Position numbers and translations under genes: made by a program
DNA from: Saccharopolyspora rosea
Lineage (GTDB): Bacteria; Actinomycetota; Actinomycetes; Mycobacteriales; Pseudonocardiaceae
Reading direction: 5' to 3'
DNA: 64,000 nucleotides
Assembly: GCF_025643595.1 (NCBI RefSeq)
Contig: NZ_CP102826.1
Coordinates: forward strand, 2,480,001 to 2,544,000
Part shown: piece by piece, positions 33,110 to 42,518 of the stretch
Layout of the letters: the number at the start of each line of letters is the position of its first letter
How positions within the stretch are numbered: the first letter of the stretch is position 1
The notes under the pieces: model-generated
Seen by the model: the letters and a program-made list of their open reading frames with translations, nothing else
What the model was told of the DNA's origin: nothing
Database searches by the model: none

Positions 33110-35548
33110 TCACTCGGTGAGTTCTACCTCCGTGCGCAGTGGGAGGTCGAGGACCGATGGGCCGACCAGGACGTCGAATGTTCCCGGTTCGTGGTGCCAA
33201 CCGGTGTCCTGCCAGTCGGCGAAAGCGCGGCGCGGTAGTGGCAGGACGACCTCCGCGATCGCCCCGGCGTCGGCGTGGACGGGGCTGAAGGAGGCGAGCC
33301 AGCGCGTCGGACGATCAACCGCGCTGTCGGGGCGTGCGAGGTAGACCTGGACGACCTCCTTGCCCGGGCGCGAACCGGTGTTGCGCACCCGTGCGCGGAT
33401 CTCGCCGTCGGTGCCGGCGGACGGGGCGCGCAGGACGTCGACGTCGAGGTACTCCCACGTGGTGTACCCGAGCCCGTGGCCGAACGGGAACGCCGGTGTC
33501 GTACCGGCTTTCAGCCACGCCCGGTATCCGATGTGGACACCTTCGGCGTAGGTGAGCCTGCCGTCGACCGGTGTCACGTCCAGCACCGGGACGTCCTCGG
33601 TGCGCTGCGGCCAGGTCGTCGGCAGTCGGCCGCCCGGTTCGGCGTGGCCGAGGAGCACGTCGGCGAGCGCGTGGCCCATCTCCTGGCCGCCGAAGTAGCT
33701 GATCAGCACCGCCGACACCTCGTCGCGCCACGGCAGCAGCACCGGCGAGCCGGCGTTGACCACCACGACGGTCGGTGTCCCGGTCCGCGCGACGGCGCGC
33801 ACCAGCTCGTCCTGCCGACCGGGCAGGGTGAGCTCGGTGCGGTCGAAGCCCTCGGATTCGACCTGGGCGTTCGTGCCGACCACGACGACGGCGACCTCGG
33901 CGTCCGCGGCCGCCCGCGCGGCCTGCGCGATGCGCTCGTCGGGGAGCGCGTCGTCCGGTTCCAGCCCGATCGCGATCGCGAAGGCCGAACCCGTGCTGGT
34001 GTCGCGGGAACCCAAGTCGTACTCGACCCGCACGTCAACCGGCCGCCCGGCCGTGACCTGGACCGGAACGGACGCGGCAGGCGGGGACAGCAGCGCGGCG
34101 CCGAGATCGCGCCCGACGGCCTCCGCGGTCTCCTCGGCGATCAGCCGGCCGTCGAGGTGGATGCGGGCGCGACCGACGGCGGCGAACCCGAACCGCACCT
34201 CGCCGGTGACCTCCGGAGTCCAGGTGGTGGACAGCTCCACCACGTCGGCGGTGCCGACCGGGGCATCGCCGCCGAAGTAGGTCAGCGCGGTGGCGCGCCG
34301 GTCCTCGCGGAACAGCTCCGCGCCGGCGGCATCGAGGAACCGCACGAGCATGCCGCGCTCACCGGTGGCCGGATTGGTGATCGTCTCCAACGGGAGCTCG
34401 GCGATGCCCTGCTGGACGACCGCGCCGAGCGAATAGCTGACCTCGGCTTCGGGTAAGGCTCGGCGCAGTCCTTCCAGCGGGCTCACGACTCCCTCCGGCA
34501 CGACCGTGGCCGAGCCGCCGCCCTGGGTCCGCGCGTGGTGCGCGTTGTGCCCGATGACCGCGATCCTGCGCAGGTCCGGGCGCAGCGGCAGGAGCCCGTC
34601 GTTGGTCAGCAGGACCGATCCGGCCGCGGCCGCCTCGCGGGCGAAGGCGACGCCGTCCACGGCCTGCGGTGTGGCGGGCTCGAATCCCTCCAGCGCGCCG
34701 ACCCGGGCGGCCAGCAGCAACAACCGGCGCACTTTGCGATCCACTGTGGACTCCGGGATGCGTCCGCCGCGCACCGCCTCGACGAGCGCCGGTCCCCACG
34801 GCCCGTGCGGGCCGGGCATCACCAGGTCCTGCTCGGCCTCGGCGGCGGCCAGGCTGCGCACCGCCGTCCAGTCGCTGATCACGACGCCGTCGAAACCCCA
34901 CTCCGAGCGCAGCGGCGTGTCCAGCAGCTCGCTCTCGGTGGCGGTGACGCCGTTGATCGCGTTGTAGGACGACATGACCAGCCACGCGCCGGCCTCCACC
35001 ACGGCCTTCTCGAACGCGGCGAGGTAGAGCTCGCGCAGCGCCCGGTCGGACACCTCGGTGGAGGCGGTGAACCGCTCGGTCTCGTAGTCGTTGGCCACGT
35101 AGTGCTTCGGCGTGGCGCCGACCCCGTTGTCCTGCACGCCCGCGACGTAGGCGGCGGCGAGCTCGGCGGTCAGCAGCGGGTCCTCGCTGAACGCCTCGAA
35201 GTGCCGGCCGCCGAGCGGCGAGCGGTGCAGGTTGATCGTCGGCCCGAGCACGACGTCCACGCCCTTGTGCCGGGCCTCGGCCGCGGCGACCGCACCGTAG
35301 CGGCGTGCCACCGCGGTGTCCCAGGTGGACGAGAGCGCGGTCGCCGAGGGCAGGTTCAGCGACGGGTCGCGCTCGTCCCAGAACTCCCCGCGCACCCCGG
35401 AAGGACCGTCGGAGAACAGCATCCGCCGCAGTCCGATCTTCTCCAACGGCCAGGTCGTCCAGAAGTCCCGTCCGGTCAGCAGCCGGACCTTCTCCTCCAG
35501 CGACAGCCGAGCGACCAGCTCGTCCAGCGATCCGAGGTCGGTGATCAC
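33110..35548 (-). CDS. GH3 beta-glycosidase with PA14 insertion
   Basis: 812 residues in the GH3 order: TIM barrel with LFSDGPSGVRGE, the substrate Lys-His in TPKHYVANDYE, and the nucleophile Asp in GVVISDWTAV; then the alpha/beta sandwich (VLLTNDGLLPL, IAVIGHNA) split by a PA14-like domain (EVRFGFAAVGRARIHLDG); then a fibronectin-III-like C-terminus (RVRNTGSRPGKEVVQVY). Such enzymes remove beta-linked glucose or similar sugars from oligosaccharides. No signal peptide is seen, so it probably acts on imported sugars. The GTG start has GGGAGG seven bases away. It closes the PadR-sulfatase-MFS unit. Confidence 0.92.
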   Translation of the reverse strand: MITDLGSLDELVARLSLEEKVRLLTGRDFWTTWPLEKIGLRRMLFSDGPSGVRGEFWDERDPSLNLPSATALSSTWDTAVARRYGAVAAAEARHKGVDVVLGPTINLHRSPLGGRHFEAFSEDPLLTAELAAAYVAGVQDNGVGATPKHYVANDYETERFTASTEVSDRALRELYLAAFEKAVVEAGAWLVMSSYNAINGVTATESELLDTPLRSEWGFDGVVISDWTAVRSLAAAEAEQDLVMPGPHGPWGPALVEAVRGGRIPESTVDRKVRRLLLLAARVGALEGFEPATPQAVDGVAFAREAAAAGSVLLTNDGLLPLRPDLRRIAVIGHNAHHARTQGGGSATVVPEGVVSPLEGLRRALPEAEVSYSLGAVVQQGIAELPLETITNPATGERGMLVRFLDAAGAELFREDRRATALTYFGGDAPVGTADVVELSTTWTPEVTGEVRFGFAAVGRARIHLDGRLIAEETAEAVGRDLGAALLSPPAASVPVQVTAGRPVDVRVEYDLGSRDTSTGSAFAIAIGLEPDDALPDERIAQAARAAADAEVAVVVVGTNAQVESEGFDRTELTLPGRQDELVRAVARTGTPTVVVVNAGSPVLLPWRDEVSAVLISYFGGQEMGHALADVLLGHAEPGGRLPTTWPQRTEDVPVLDVTPVDGRLTYAEGVHIGYRAWLKAGTTPAFPFGHGLGYTTWEYLDVDVLRAPSAGTDGEIRARVRNTGSRPGKEVVQVYLARPDSAVDRPTRWLASFSPVHADAGAIAEVVLPLPRRAFADWQDTGWHHEPGTFDVLVGPSVLDLPLRTEVELTE

Positions 35549-35567
35549 GTGCGCCCTCCCATGGTGA

Positions 35568-36904
35568 TCAGCGTACGCCGAGCGCTTCGTCGCGTCGGCG
35601 GGACAGTTCGGTCTCCACCCGCTGCGCATCGCGCGGGTAGGTCGCGTGCAGCGCGGTCAGCAGCACGCCGTTGACGAGCATGAGCGCCACCAGCGTCCAC
35701 AGGAACACGGTCTGGACGCCCAGCGATGCCGCGAAGTGCCCGGCGCCGAGGGAGAACAGCGCCCACGCGATCGTCTCGAAGACCGTCACGAAGATCGCGA
35801 AAGCGTGACCGCGCAGCTCCGGCAGCACGACCGCGGCCACGACCGGCCGGTTGATCGGCGGGTTCATCCCCTGCAGCGCTCCGAGCAACGCCCAGAACAC
35901 GCAGTACACCCCGATTCCGGGATAGCTGAACTGGGTGGCCAGGAATGCGGTGGCGGCGAACAGGACCTGCACGGCCTGCAGGCAGCCGACGCGACCGCGG
36001 CGCGGTGCCAGCCGGTCGACCAGCCGCACCAGCCAGCCCGACCCGACAGTGCCGGCGAAGTAGCCGAGCCCGAACGGGACCAGCACCGTCGCGGCGACCG
36101 CGTTGCTGAATCCGCGCTCGACCACCAAGAACTGCACGCCGAAGATCGGCACCAGCAGGTGTCCGGACAGCAGCCGCGACACCATCATCAGCGAAAACGT
36201 CGGGATGCGGAACAGCGACAGCACCGTGCGAGGGCTCACCGTGGTGCGCACCCGGTGGCGATCGTCGAGATCGGCCAGCTGCTTCTCGGCGGCCCCCACT
36301 CCGGGGTCGCGGAACAGCACCGCGACCGCGAGTCCGGCCAGCACGCAGCACGCGCTGATCGTCCACATGCCGTAGCGCCAACCGTCGGTGAGCCCGGTGA
36401 ACAGCGCGACCAGCTGCCCGAGCACCGAGCCGAACAGCTGCGCGGAGCCGTAGAGCAGGCCCACCGCCTGGCCGCGGCGGCGGTCGTCGACGAGTCGGTG
36501 ATGATCGTGTTCGCCAGCGGCGAGCCGCCGATCAGCGCACCGGCCATCAGCGTGCTGAACACCAGCAGCTGCGCGAAGTTCTGCGCGCACCCCGCTGCCA
36601 CGCCGAAGAGTCCGCCGAGCACGGTGCTGGCGACCAACCCGCCGCGGCGGCCGATGCGCCCGGCCAGTCACACCCACGCGGGCCCGGCCGGTACCGCGAC
36701 CAGTTTGCCCAGCGCGGCGACCACCCCGAGATGCCCGCTGCCCAGGCGCAGCGCCGCGGCGATCGAGGGGAACAGGGTGGTCACCACGCCGGCCTCGGTG
36801 GTGTCGATCATGATGCCGGAAAGCGTCGCGAGGTTCCGCCAGCGGTGCGCGACCGGGGCGTGCTCCGGTGGGGCGGTAGTACCGGATGACGTTGTGGATT
36901 CCAC
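35568..36904 (-). pseudogene. MFS transporter, nonsense and frameshift mutations
   Basis: The gene starts at GTG 36904 (AGGAG upstream) and encodes a twelve-span MFS carrier, probably for sugars. Translation runs to AGPAWV and meets TGA at 36668-36670; the same frame continues LAGRIGRRGGL beyond it. Near 36490 one base is missing: TIITDS is followed by the correct VDDRRRGQAVGLLYG only in the next frame, which then runs to the normal end at 35568. Two independent lesions make a working product unlikely. It lies 19 bp before the GH3 gene and 40 bp after the sulfatase gene. Confidence 0.85.
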
Positions 36905-36944
36905 TGTGGACTCCTGTCGTCGTTGTCAGGATCCGGTGGGATGT

Positions 36945-37871
36945 TCAGCCGAGTTCGTCGGCGAGCGCGCGCAGCGTCGCGGCGGAGATCACGGCGTGCC
37001 TGGCCAGGTCGAGCAGCGTCGTGGTCGGTGGCAGGCCGAGCGTCTCGGTGCGGCAGATTTCGGGCAGGTGGCGTTCCAGCGCCGCCCGAGCCGCGTTGTT
37101 GCCCAGCAGCTCGCCCACCGGGGTGGTGGCCGCCGGGGGCAGGTCCTGCTCGCGCGGCAGCGGCTCGGCGATCTCGGCGGCGCGTGCGGCGTGCTCGGCG
37201 ACGAGCAGGTGTTCGGGACCGGGGGCGCGGTCGTGGGGGAGGTCCAGCCGCTCGAATTGGCTCGTCGGCGCGTCCGATTCCCGGAGCAGCGACGTCAGCA
37301 GGTGCAGCATCCGCAGCTCGACGTCCGGGTCGTCCAGCGGCTGCTGCTGGTGCGCGTCTTCCCGCAGGTCGAACAGCAGCGTGCCGTGCCGCCACGAGCT
37401 CAGCCAGCCCGCGCTGGTGGGGATGCGCATGGTGCGCAGTCCCTTGGTGAACGAGAACGGTTCGCACGGCTGCCATTCGGCGAGTTCGTCCGGGTCGAAC
37501 CGGCTGCGCATGTGCGTGGGCATCAGCGTGTGCTCCTCCAGCGGCGCGTTGGCCGGACCCGTGCAGGAGCGCATGTAAACGTACCGGCCGTCGGTAACGT
37601 TGACGTGTCCACCGTGGATGTCGAACAACGCCCCCGAGCGGATTTCGCCGTCATGGTCGAGGATCTGCGCCAGGTCGTGTCCCTGGATGTCCGGTGTGGT
37701 GTGCAGCTCGCGGCGGGCGGGGATGCACGGCAGCGAACCCGCGCGGAAGTTGTCGAACACCACGCTGCGCCGCGCCAGTCGCTGGAAGTTCGGCGCCTGC
37801 ACGAAGGTTCCGCCGTACGGCGGGAGCATGTGCCGGTTGAGGCTGTCGAACATGAGCATGATCGCCCGCAT
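36945..37871 (-). CDS. sulfatase with in-frame internal deletion
   Basis: 308 residues. The N-terminus (MLMFDSLNRHMLPPYGG, APNFQRLARRSVVFDN) and the formylglycine motif CIPAR identify a type I sulfatase, whose Cys is converted to formylglycine. Directly after RRELHT the text jumps to PDIQGHDLAQIL and GHVNVTDGRYVYMR, which belong to the C-terminal third. Relatives are about 450-500 residues, so some 150-190 residues with the remaining metal ligands are missing, although the frame is open. It is probably inactive. GGAGG precedes the ATG. It is the second gene of the PadR operon. Confidence 0.7.
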   Translation of the reverse strand: MRAIMLMFDSLNRHMLPPYGGTFVQAPNFQRLARRSVVFDNFRAGSLPCIPARRELHTTPDIQGHDLAQILDHDGEIRSGALFDIHGGHVNVTDGRYVYMRSCTGPANAPLEEHTLMPTHMRSRFDPDELAEWQPCEPFSFTKGLRTMRIPTSAGWLSSWRHGTLLFDLREDAHQQQPLDDPDVELRMLHLLTSLLRESDAPTSQFERLDLPHDRAPGPEHLLVAEHAARAAEIAEPLPREQDLPPAATTPVGELLGNNAARAALERHLPEICRTETLGLPPTTTLLDLARHAVISAATLRALADELG

Positions 37872-37891
37872 GGGTCCTCCAAGGGAAGGTT

Positions 37892-38446
37892 TCAGCGCGC
37901 GAGCAACTGCTCGCGCAACCGTTCGCAGGCCGCGACGTGCGCATCGATCGCCGCGGCACCGGTGCGGTGCTCCCACTCGCCGACCAGGTCCGCCAGTTCG
38001 GCGTCGAACGGCAACTCGGGGGCGCGGTCCCGGCTGCGGTCGCGGTGGCGGAACCGGGCGATCTCCGCGCGCCGGGTGGAGATCTCGGTGTCGAGTAGGG
38101 CGATGACCTCCTGCGTGGACAGGAAACCGGCGAAGCTGAGCCGACCCCACAACTCCGAGTCCTGGAACCGGGTCGGTGGCTGGTACGGGCCCTTGAGCCA
38201 GTCCAGGAACACCGTCGCGCCGGCCTCGGCGACGTAGTAGCGCTTGGCGTCGCGCGCACCCGGGCGCGGCTCGACCTCGTGCTCGACCCAGCCGTCCCGC
38301 TCCATCGTGGACAGCGAGCGGTACACCTGGCTCATCTGCGTGTTGGAACGCAGGAACCGGCCGAAGGTGTCCAAGTACTTCTTGAGGTCGTAGCCGGTGC
38401 TCGCCCGTTGCAGCAGCACGCCGAGCAGGAGGTGTTCGAGCCTCAC
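37892..38446 (-). CDS. PadR-family transcriptional regulator
   Basis: 184 residues. The winged-helix N-terminus reads RLEHLLLGVLLQRASTGYDLKKY and QMSQVYRSLSTMERDGWVEHE, which is typical of PadR; the C-terminal half is the long dimerisation helix of the subfamily-2 (Vir-like) type. The GTG start at 38446 overlaps no other gene and is preceded by a weak GGGG site. It is the first gene of the operon with the sulfatase, MFS and GH3 genes and is the likely local regulator. Confidence 0.88.
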   Translation of the reverse strand: MRLEHLLLGVLLQRASTGYDLKKYLDTFGRFLRSNTQMSQVYRSLSTMERDGWVEHEVEPRPGARDAKRYYVAEAGATVFLDWLKGPYQPPTRFQDSELWGRLSFAGFLSTQEVIALLDTEISTRRAEIARFRHRDRSRDRAPELPFDAELADLVGEWEHRTGAAAIDAHVAACERLREQLLAR

Positions 38447-38656
38447 GCCCCACCCCCTCACCGCGGCCGAACGCGTCCCTGTGACGTGCGGAATACCATG
38501 ACACTTGTGGAATGGTTGGTCAACCTTCTCCGGCGGTCGGCCGTGTGGTGAGCCGTTGCGAAGTGTTCACCGTGACGACAACCGGATGTGGTTTCCGATC
38601 TTCCGCGTCCGGTGAGGGTGCTCGATCGGTGTTTTCGAGCTGGGAGGTGTGGGGCT

Positions 38657-39934
38657 TTGGCACCGATGGAGCCGGAGCACCGGTCGAGCCGGGGTGAGCG
38701 GTTCACCGCCGTGACGACCGGGATGCTGGTGGCGCTGGTGCCGGTGTTGGCGATGCGGGGCGATTCCCCGCTCGACATCGGCGATGTCGGCGCGGTGCGC
38801 CCGCATGTCCCCGCGGCGCCGAACGGGCCCGAACCGCCCGACGGCGTCGGGGCGGACGGGCACCTGCCCACCGACCAGCTCAGCCCGGAGTTCTTCGCGG
38901 ATCTGCGCGGCGAAGGCGACATCGCGCGCAACGCCGGCCCGCTGGCGCGGACTCCCGCGGGAACGCTCGGGATCCCCGGTGTCGTGCTGGCCGCCTACCA
39001 GCGCGCGGAGCAGACGTTGGCCCGCACGAATCCGGGGTGCGGTCTGCACTGGTCGGTGTTGGCGGGCATCGGCCGCATCGAGTCCAACCACGCCCGCTCG
39101 GGGCGGGTCGACGCGGCGGGCAGGACGTTCACCCCGATCCTGGGGCCGCGACTGTCCGGTGGGCCGGGAATCGCGGCGATCGCCGACACCGACGGCGGAC
39201 GTCTGGACGGCGACGTGGTGTGGGACCGCGCGGTGGGCCCGATGCAGTTCATCCCGAGCACGTGGCGCGCGTACGCGCCCGCCGGCGCCGACCCGAACAA
39301 CGTCTTCGACGCGGCTTTGACGACCGGCCGGTACCTGTGCGCCGGCGGGGGCGACCTGCGCGACCGCCGCCGGCTGGCAGCCGCGATCTTCCGCTACAAC
39401 CCGTCCGAGGCGTACGTGCGGGCGGTGCTGGCGTGGGCTGATGCCTACGCGCGCGGGGTGGTGGCCACGGCGGGTGCGCCGCCGGGAGCGCCCGACGACG
39501 CCGTTTCCCTGGCGTCGATGCCTGCCGGTGCTCCCATCACGGCAGCAGCCGCACCGCCCGCGACCGCTGCGGTGCCAGGAGCACCCGCTCCCGGACCGGG
39601 CCCCGCTCCCGGACCGGGCCCCGCTCCCGGACCGGGCCCCGCTCCCGGACCGGGCCCCGCTCCCGCCGCGGCCGCGCCGGCACCGCCGCGGCCGGCTCCT
39701 CGCCCGGCCCCAGCACCTGCTCCCGCGCCAGCGCCTGCTCCGGCGCCGGCTCCAGCACCAGCACCCGCTCGGACCACGCCGCCTCCGGCACCGTCGACGC
39801 GTCAACCGCCACCGCCGCCCCCGGCAACGACCCAGCCGCCGCCTCCACCGCCTCCGACCAGCTCGGCACCGCCCCCGAGGACGTCGAGCCCGCCCACGCC
39901 CGAGACGACGACCTCGCCCACACCGACCGCCTGA
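38657..39934 (+). CDS. secreted lytic murein transglycosylase with Pro-rich tail
   Basis: 425 residues. After a basic N-terminus and a hydrophobic signal-anchor (TTGMLVALVPVLAM), residues about 100-280 form a lysozyme-like transglycosylase domain: WSVLAGIGRIESNH with the catalytic Glu, VGPMQFIPSTWRAYAP, and ALTTGRYLCAGGG. It would cleave glycan strands of peptidoglycan at the wall. The last 150 residues are low-complexity Pro/Ala/Thr, including four exact APGPGP units, and probably span the wall. TTG at 38657 has GGGAGG nine bases away; ATG at 38666 is the alternative. Confidence 0.87.
   Translation: MAPMEPEHRSSRGERFTAVTTGMLVALVPVLAMRGDSPLDIGDVGAVRPHVPAAPNGPEPPDGVGADGHLPTDQLSPEFFADLRGEGDIARNAGPLARTPAGTLGIPGVVLAAYQRAEQTLARTNPGCGLHWSVLAGIGRIESNHARSGRVDAAGRTFTPILGPRLSGGPGIAAIADTDGGRLDGDVVWDRAVGPMQFIPSTWRAYAPAGADPNNVFDAALTTGRYLCAGGGDLRDRRRLAAAIFRYNPSEAYVRAVLAWADAYARGVVATAGAPPGAPDDAVSLASMPAGAPITAAAAPPATAAVPGAPAPGPGPAPGPGPAPGPGPAPGPGPAPAAAAPAPPRPAPRPAPAPAPAPAPAPAPAPAPAPARTTPPPAPSTRQPPPPPPATTQPPPPPPPTSSAPPPRTSSPPTPETTTSPTPTA
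39587..39658 (+). repeat. four 18-bp tandem repeats in the transglycosylase tail
   Basis: The unit GCTCCCGGACCGGGCCCC occurs four times head to tail without a mismatch and encodes Ala-Pro-Gly-Pro-Gly-Pro each time. Unit number is likely to vary between strains by slippage without breaking the frame. Confidence 0.95.
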
Positions 39935-40222
39935 GCGCGCGCCGGGCGGGTGGGGCGTGCCACGGCTTCCGATCCGGACGGCTGTGGCCGGGCCATACCG
40001 GCGCGGGGCCGGTGCGCGGTCGAAACTCCGCCGCATCGGGCGGGATCGCCCACCGCGCCACCACCCGTCCGTCCGCAGAGGACACCGAGGGGAGTTCGCG
40101 AGTGGCCGGCCGGTGATCTGGTGGCTTCCGGTCGTCCACCGTTTCCCGAAGGTTCAGCCGGCGTCCCCGCCCGGGCCGCCAGCGCTGCTTATGTTCCTCA
40201 TCTGTCACGGAGGAAGGGGACC

Positions 40223-41158
40223 ATGGACGGAACGCTCGCGGTGCGGGCTCGTGGGATCACCAAGTGTTTCGGCGATGTCGTCGCGCTCGACGGCATCGAT
40301 CTGGATGTGGCACCGGGGCGGATCCACGGGTTGGTCGGGCCGAACGGTGCAGGCAAGACGACCTTGCTCGGGCTGCTGCTGGGCTTGGCCGTCGCCGACA
40401 GCGGCAGTCTCGACATCCTCGGTAGGCCGGTCGGGCGCGCGCTCGCCGCTCCCGATGCCGTCGCGGGTTTCGTCGACGGTCCCGGCCTCTACCCCTCGCT
40501 CACGGCCAAGCAGAACCTGGCGGCGCTGGCCGCACTTCGCGGCCGCGACTCGGCAACGGCCGGCGTCGAAGACGTGCTCGGCCAGGTCGGGCTCACCGAT
40601 GTCGCCGATGAGCTGGTCCGCGGCTTCTCCCTCGGCATGCGCCAACGCCTCGGGCTCGCCGCGGCCCTGCTGACCAAGCCCCGCCTGCTGGTGCTCGACG
40701 AGCCGTCCAACGGCCTGGATCCGGCGGGAAAGCAACACGTGCACGGCGTGCTGACCCACCTCGCGGACGGCGGAACCTCCGTCGTGCTTTCGAGCCACCG
40801 CATGGACGACGTCGACGCGCTGTGCTCCGAGGTCACCATCATCGCCACCGGTCGCGTCGTCTTCTCCGGCTCGCCGAGCGAGCTCGCCGCGGAGGACCGC
40901 GGACTCGACTACCGGCTCCGCACTTCCGACCCGGAGGCGGCCCGCCGGCTGGCCACCGACACGGCCGGCATCGCCGTCGTCGACGACGCCGGGGCACGAC
41001 AGGAGGTCCTGGTGGTGCGCGCGATGCTTCCCGCCCTCGACGAGCTGGTGGTGCGGCTCGTGCAGGCCGGCGTCGCGGTGCGTGAGCTGGCGCCGGTGGT
41101 GTCCCCGCTTGAGGCCGCGTTCCTCGCCCTCACCGAGCAGCAGGAGTCCAGTCGATGA
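40223..41158 (+). CDS. ABC transporter ATP-binding protein
   Basis: 311 residues. Walker A is GPNGAGKTT (about residues 38-46), the ABC signature is FSLGMRQRL, Walker B is LLVLDEPSNGLDP, and the switch His is in LSSHRMDDV. The C-terminal 80 residues are an accessory domain seen in drug- and lantibiotic-type exporters. Its ATG has GGAGGAAGGGGA in front. The stop overlaps the ATG of the permease gene (ATGA), so they form one transporter, probably an exporter; the substrate is unknown. Confidence 0.93.
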   Translation: MDGTLAVRARGITKCFGDVVALDGIDLDVAPGRIHGLVGPNGAGKTTLLGLLLGLAVADSGSLDILGRPVGRALAAPDAVAGFVDGPGLYPSLTAKQNLAALAALRGRDSATAGVEDVLGQVGLTDVADELVRGFSLGMRQRLGLAAALLTKPRLLVLDEPSNGLDPAGKQHVHGVLTHLADGGTSVVLSSHRMDDVDALCSEVTIIATGRVVFSGSPSELAAEDRGLDYRLRTSDPEAARRLATDTAGIAVVDDAGARQEVLVVRAMLPALDELVVRLVQAGVAVRELAPVVSPLEAAFLALTEQQESSR

Positions 41159-42504
41159 TCGCGACCTTCGCCGATGTCCCCGTTGCCGGGACCCGCCCCG
41201 TTCCGGTGGTCCGCTGCTGCCGCTTCGAGCTGGTCAAGCTGCTCTCGCAGTGGCGGGTCCGGTTGTTGGTGCTCGCCAGCTGGGTCGCGCCGGCGCTGTT
41301 CGTTGCCGGGGTGGGCCAGCAGAGCTCGCTACCGGTCGACACGCTCTTCGGTCGGTGGATGAACGCCACGGGGTGGGCCGGACCGCTGGTGGTGCTCGGT
41401 TTCGCGGGCACCTACGCGCTGCCGCTGGTGACCTCGCTGGTGGCCGGTGACGTGTTCGCTTCCGAAGACCGGCTCGGCACCTGGCGGCACCTGCTGGTGG
41501 CGGTTCGTTCGCCGCGGCGGATCTTCGTCGCGAAGGTGCTGGCCAGCCTCGTCGTGCTCCTGGTGATCGTGGCCGGGCTGGCCGTTTCCAGCGCGGTCGG
41601 CGGGCTCGTGGCGGTGGGCGATCGGGAGCTGGTGGGGCTCGACGGCCACCTGCTGGCGCCGACGGATGCCGCCGGGAACGTACTGCTCGCGTGGATGTGC
41701 GTGCTCGCACCGACCTTCGCCCTGGCCTCGATCGGACTGCTCGGGTCCGTCGCATGGGGACGGTCCCCGATGGGACTGCTGCTGCCCATCGTCGTCGCCC
41801 TGGTCATGCAGCTGGTCCAGCTGCTGCCGGTGCCCGTCGCGGTGCGCCTCGCCCTGCCCAGCTACGCCTTCATCGCGTGGAACGGTCTGTTCACCATCCC
41901 GGCGCAACTCGGGCCGCTCCTGGTCGGCATCGCCGTCAGTCTGATGTGGACGGTAGTGGCGACCGCCTTGGCCTACCTGCTCTTCGTGCGGCGGGATTTC
42001 ACGAACCACGCGCACGACGGGTCCGGGCGCCGCGCGATCACCGTCGGCCTGCTGCCGCTCGTCGGGCTGTTCGCCGTCACCACCGCGGTCGTGACCCCGG
42101 CGACCGGAGCCACGGGGTCCGGGATCGAGCAGGACGAGGTGCAGAGCTCGGTCGCCACCGCATTCGCGCACCTCTACCGGCTGCAGACCCACCAGCTGCA
42201 CCGACCCGACGTCACCGAGGCGCAGTTGCGGGCCACGGCGGCGTGCAACAAGGGCGGCGGCCAGGCCGCCCCGCGGGGGGCGGGCGACGACTGGCGGTGC
42301 GTCGTCTCCTGGCACCTCCCCGACGTCGAGGCCGTGGGGACGGCCATCTACCAGCTCGACGTCACCGCAGACGGGCGGTTCGTCGCCGACGGCGACGGTC
42401 CGAAGGAAGTGAACGGCTACTTCCAGGTGCGCACCCCGGCCGGGGACGCGCCGAACCCGCTCTGGCAGTTCGACGGCAACGTCGAACTGCTGCCCGCCTC
42501 GTGA
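41155..42504 (+). CDS. ABC transporter permease with extracytoplasmic C-terminal domain
   Basis: 449 residues. An N-terminal cytoplasmic stretch (RCCRFELVKLLSQWRVR) leads into six or seven membrane segments up to about residue 315, as in ABC-2-type permeases. The last 130 residues are hydrophilic, follow a final membrane span and should be outside: ATAFAHLYRLQTHQL, then CNKGGGQ and WRCVVSWHLPDVE, giving one Cys pair. Ordinary ABC-2 permeases lack this part, so it may be a fused secreted domain. It overlaps the ATPase gene and is followed after 14 bp by the exported phosphoesterase gene. Confidence 0.82.
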   Translation: MIATFADVPVAGTRPVPVVRCCRFELVKLLSQWRVRLLVLASWVAPALFVAGVGQQSSLPVDTLFGRWMNATGWAGPLVVLGFAGTYALPLVTSLVAGDVFASEDRLGTWRHLLVAVRSPRRIFVAKVLASLVVLLVIVAGLAVSSAVGGLVAVGDRELVGLDGHLLAPTDAAGNVLLAWMCVLAPTFALASIGLLGSVAWGRSPMGLLLPIVVALVMQLVQLLPVPVAVRLALPSYAFIAWNGLFTIPAQLGPLLVGIAVSLMWTVVATALAYLLFVRRDFTNHAHDGSGRRAITVGLLPLVGLFAVTTAVVTPATGATGSGIEQDEVQSSVATAFAHLYRLQTHQLHRPDVTEAQLRATAACNKGGGQAAPRGAGDDWRCVVSWHLPDVEAVGTAIYQLDVTADGRFVADGDGPKEVNGYFQVRTPAGDAPNPLWQFDGNVELLPAS

Positions 42505-42518
42505 AGGGACAACCCAGA

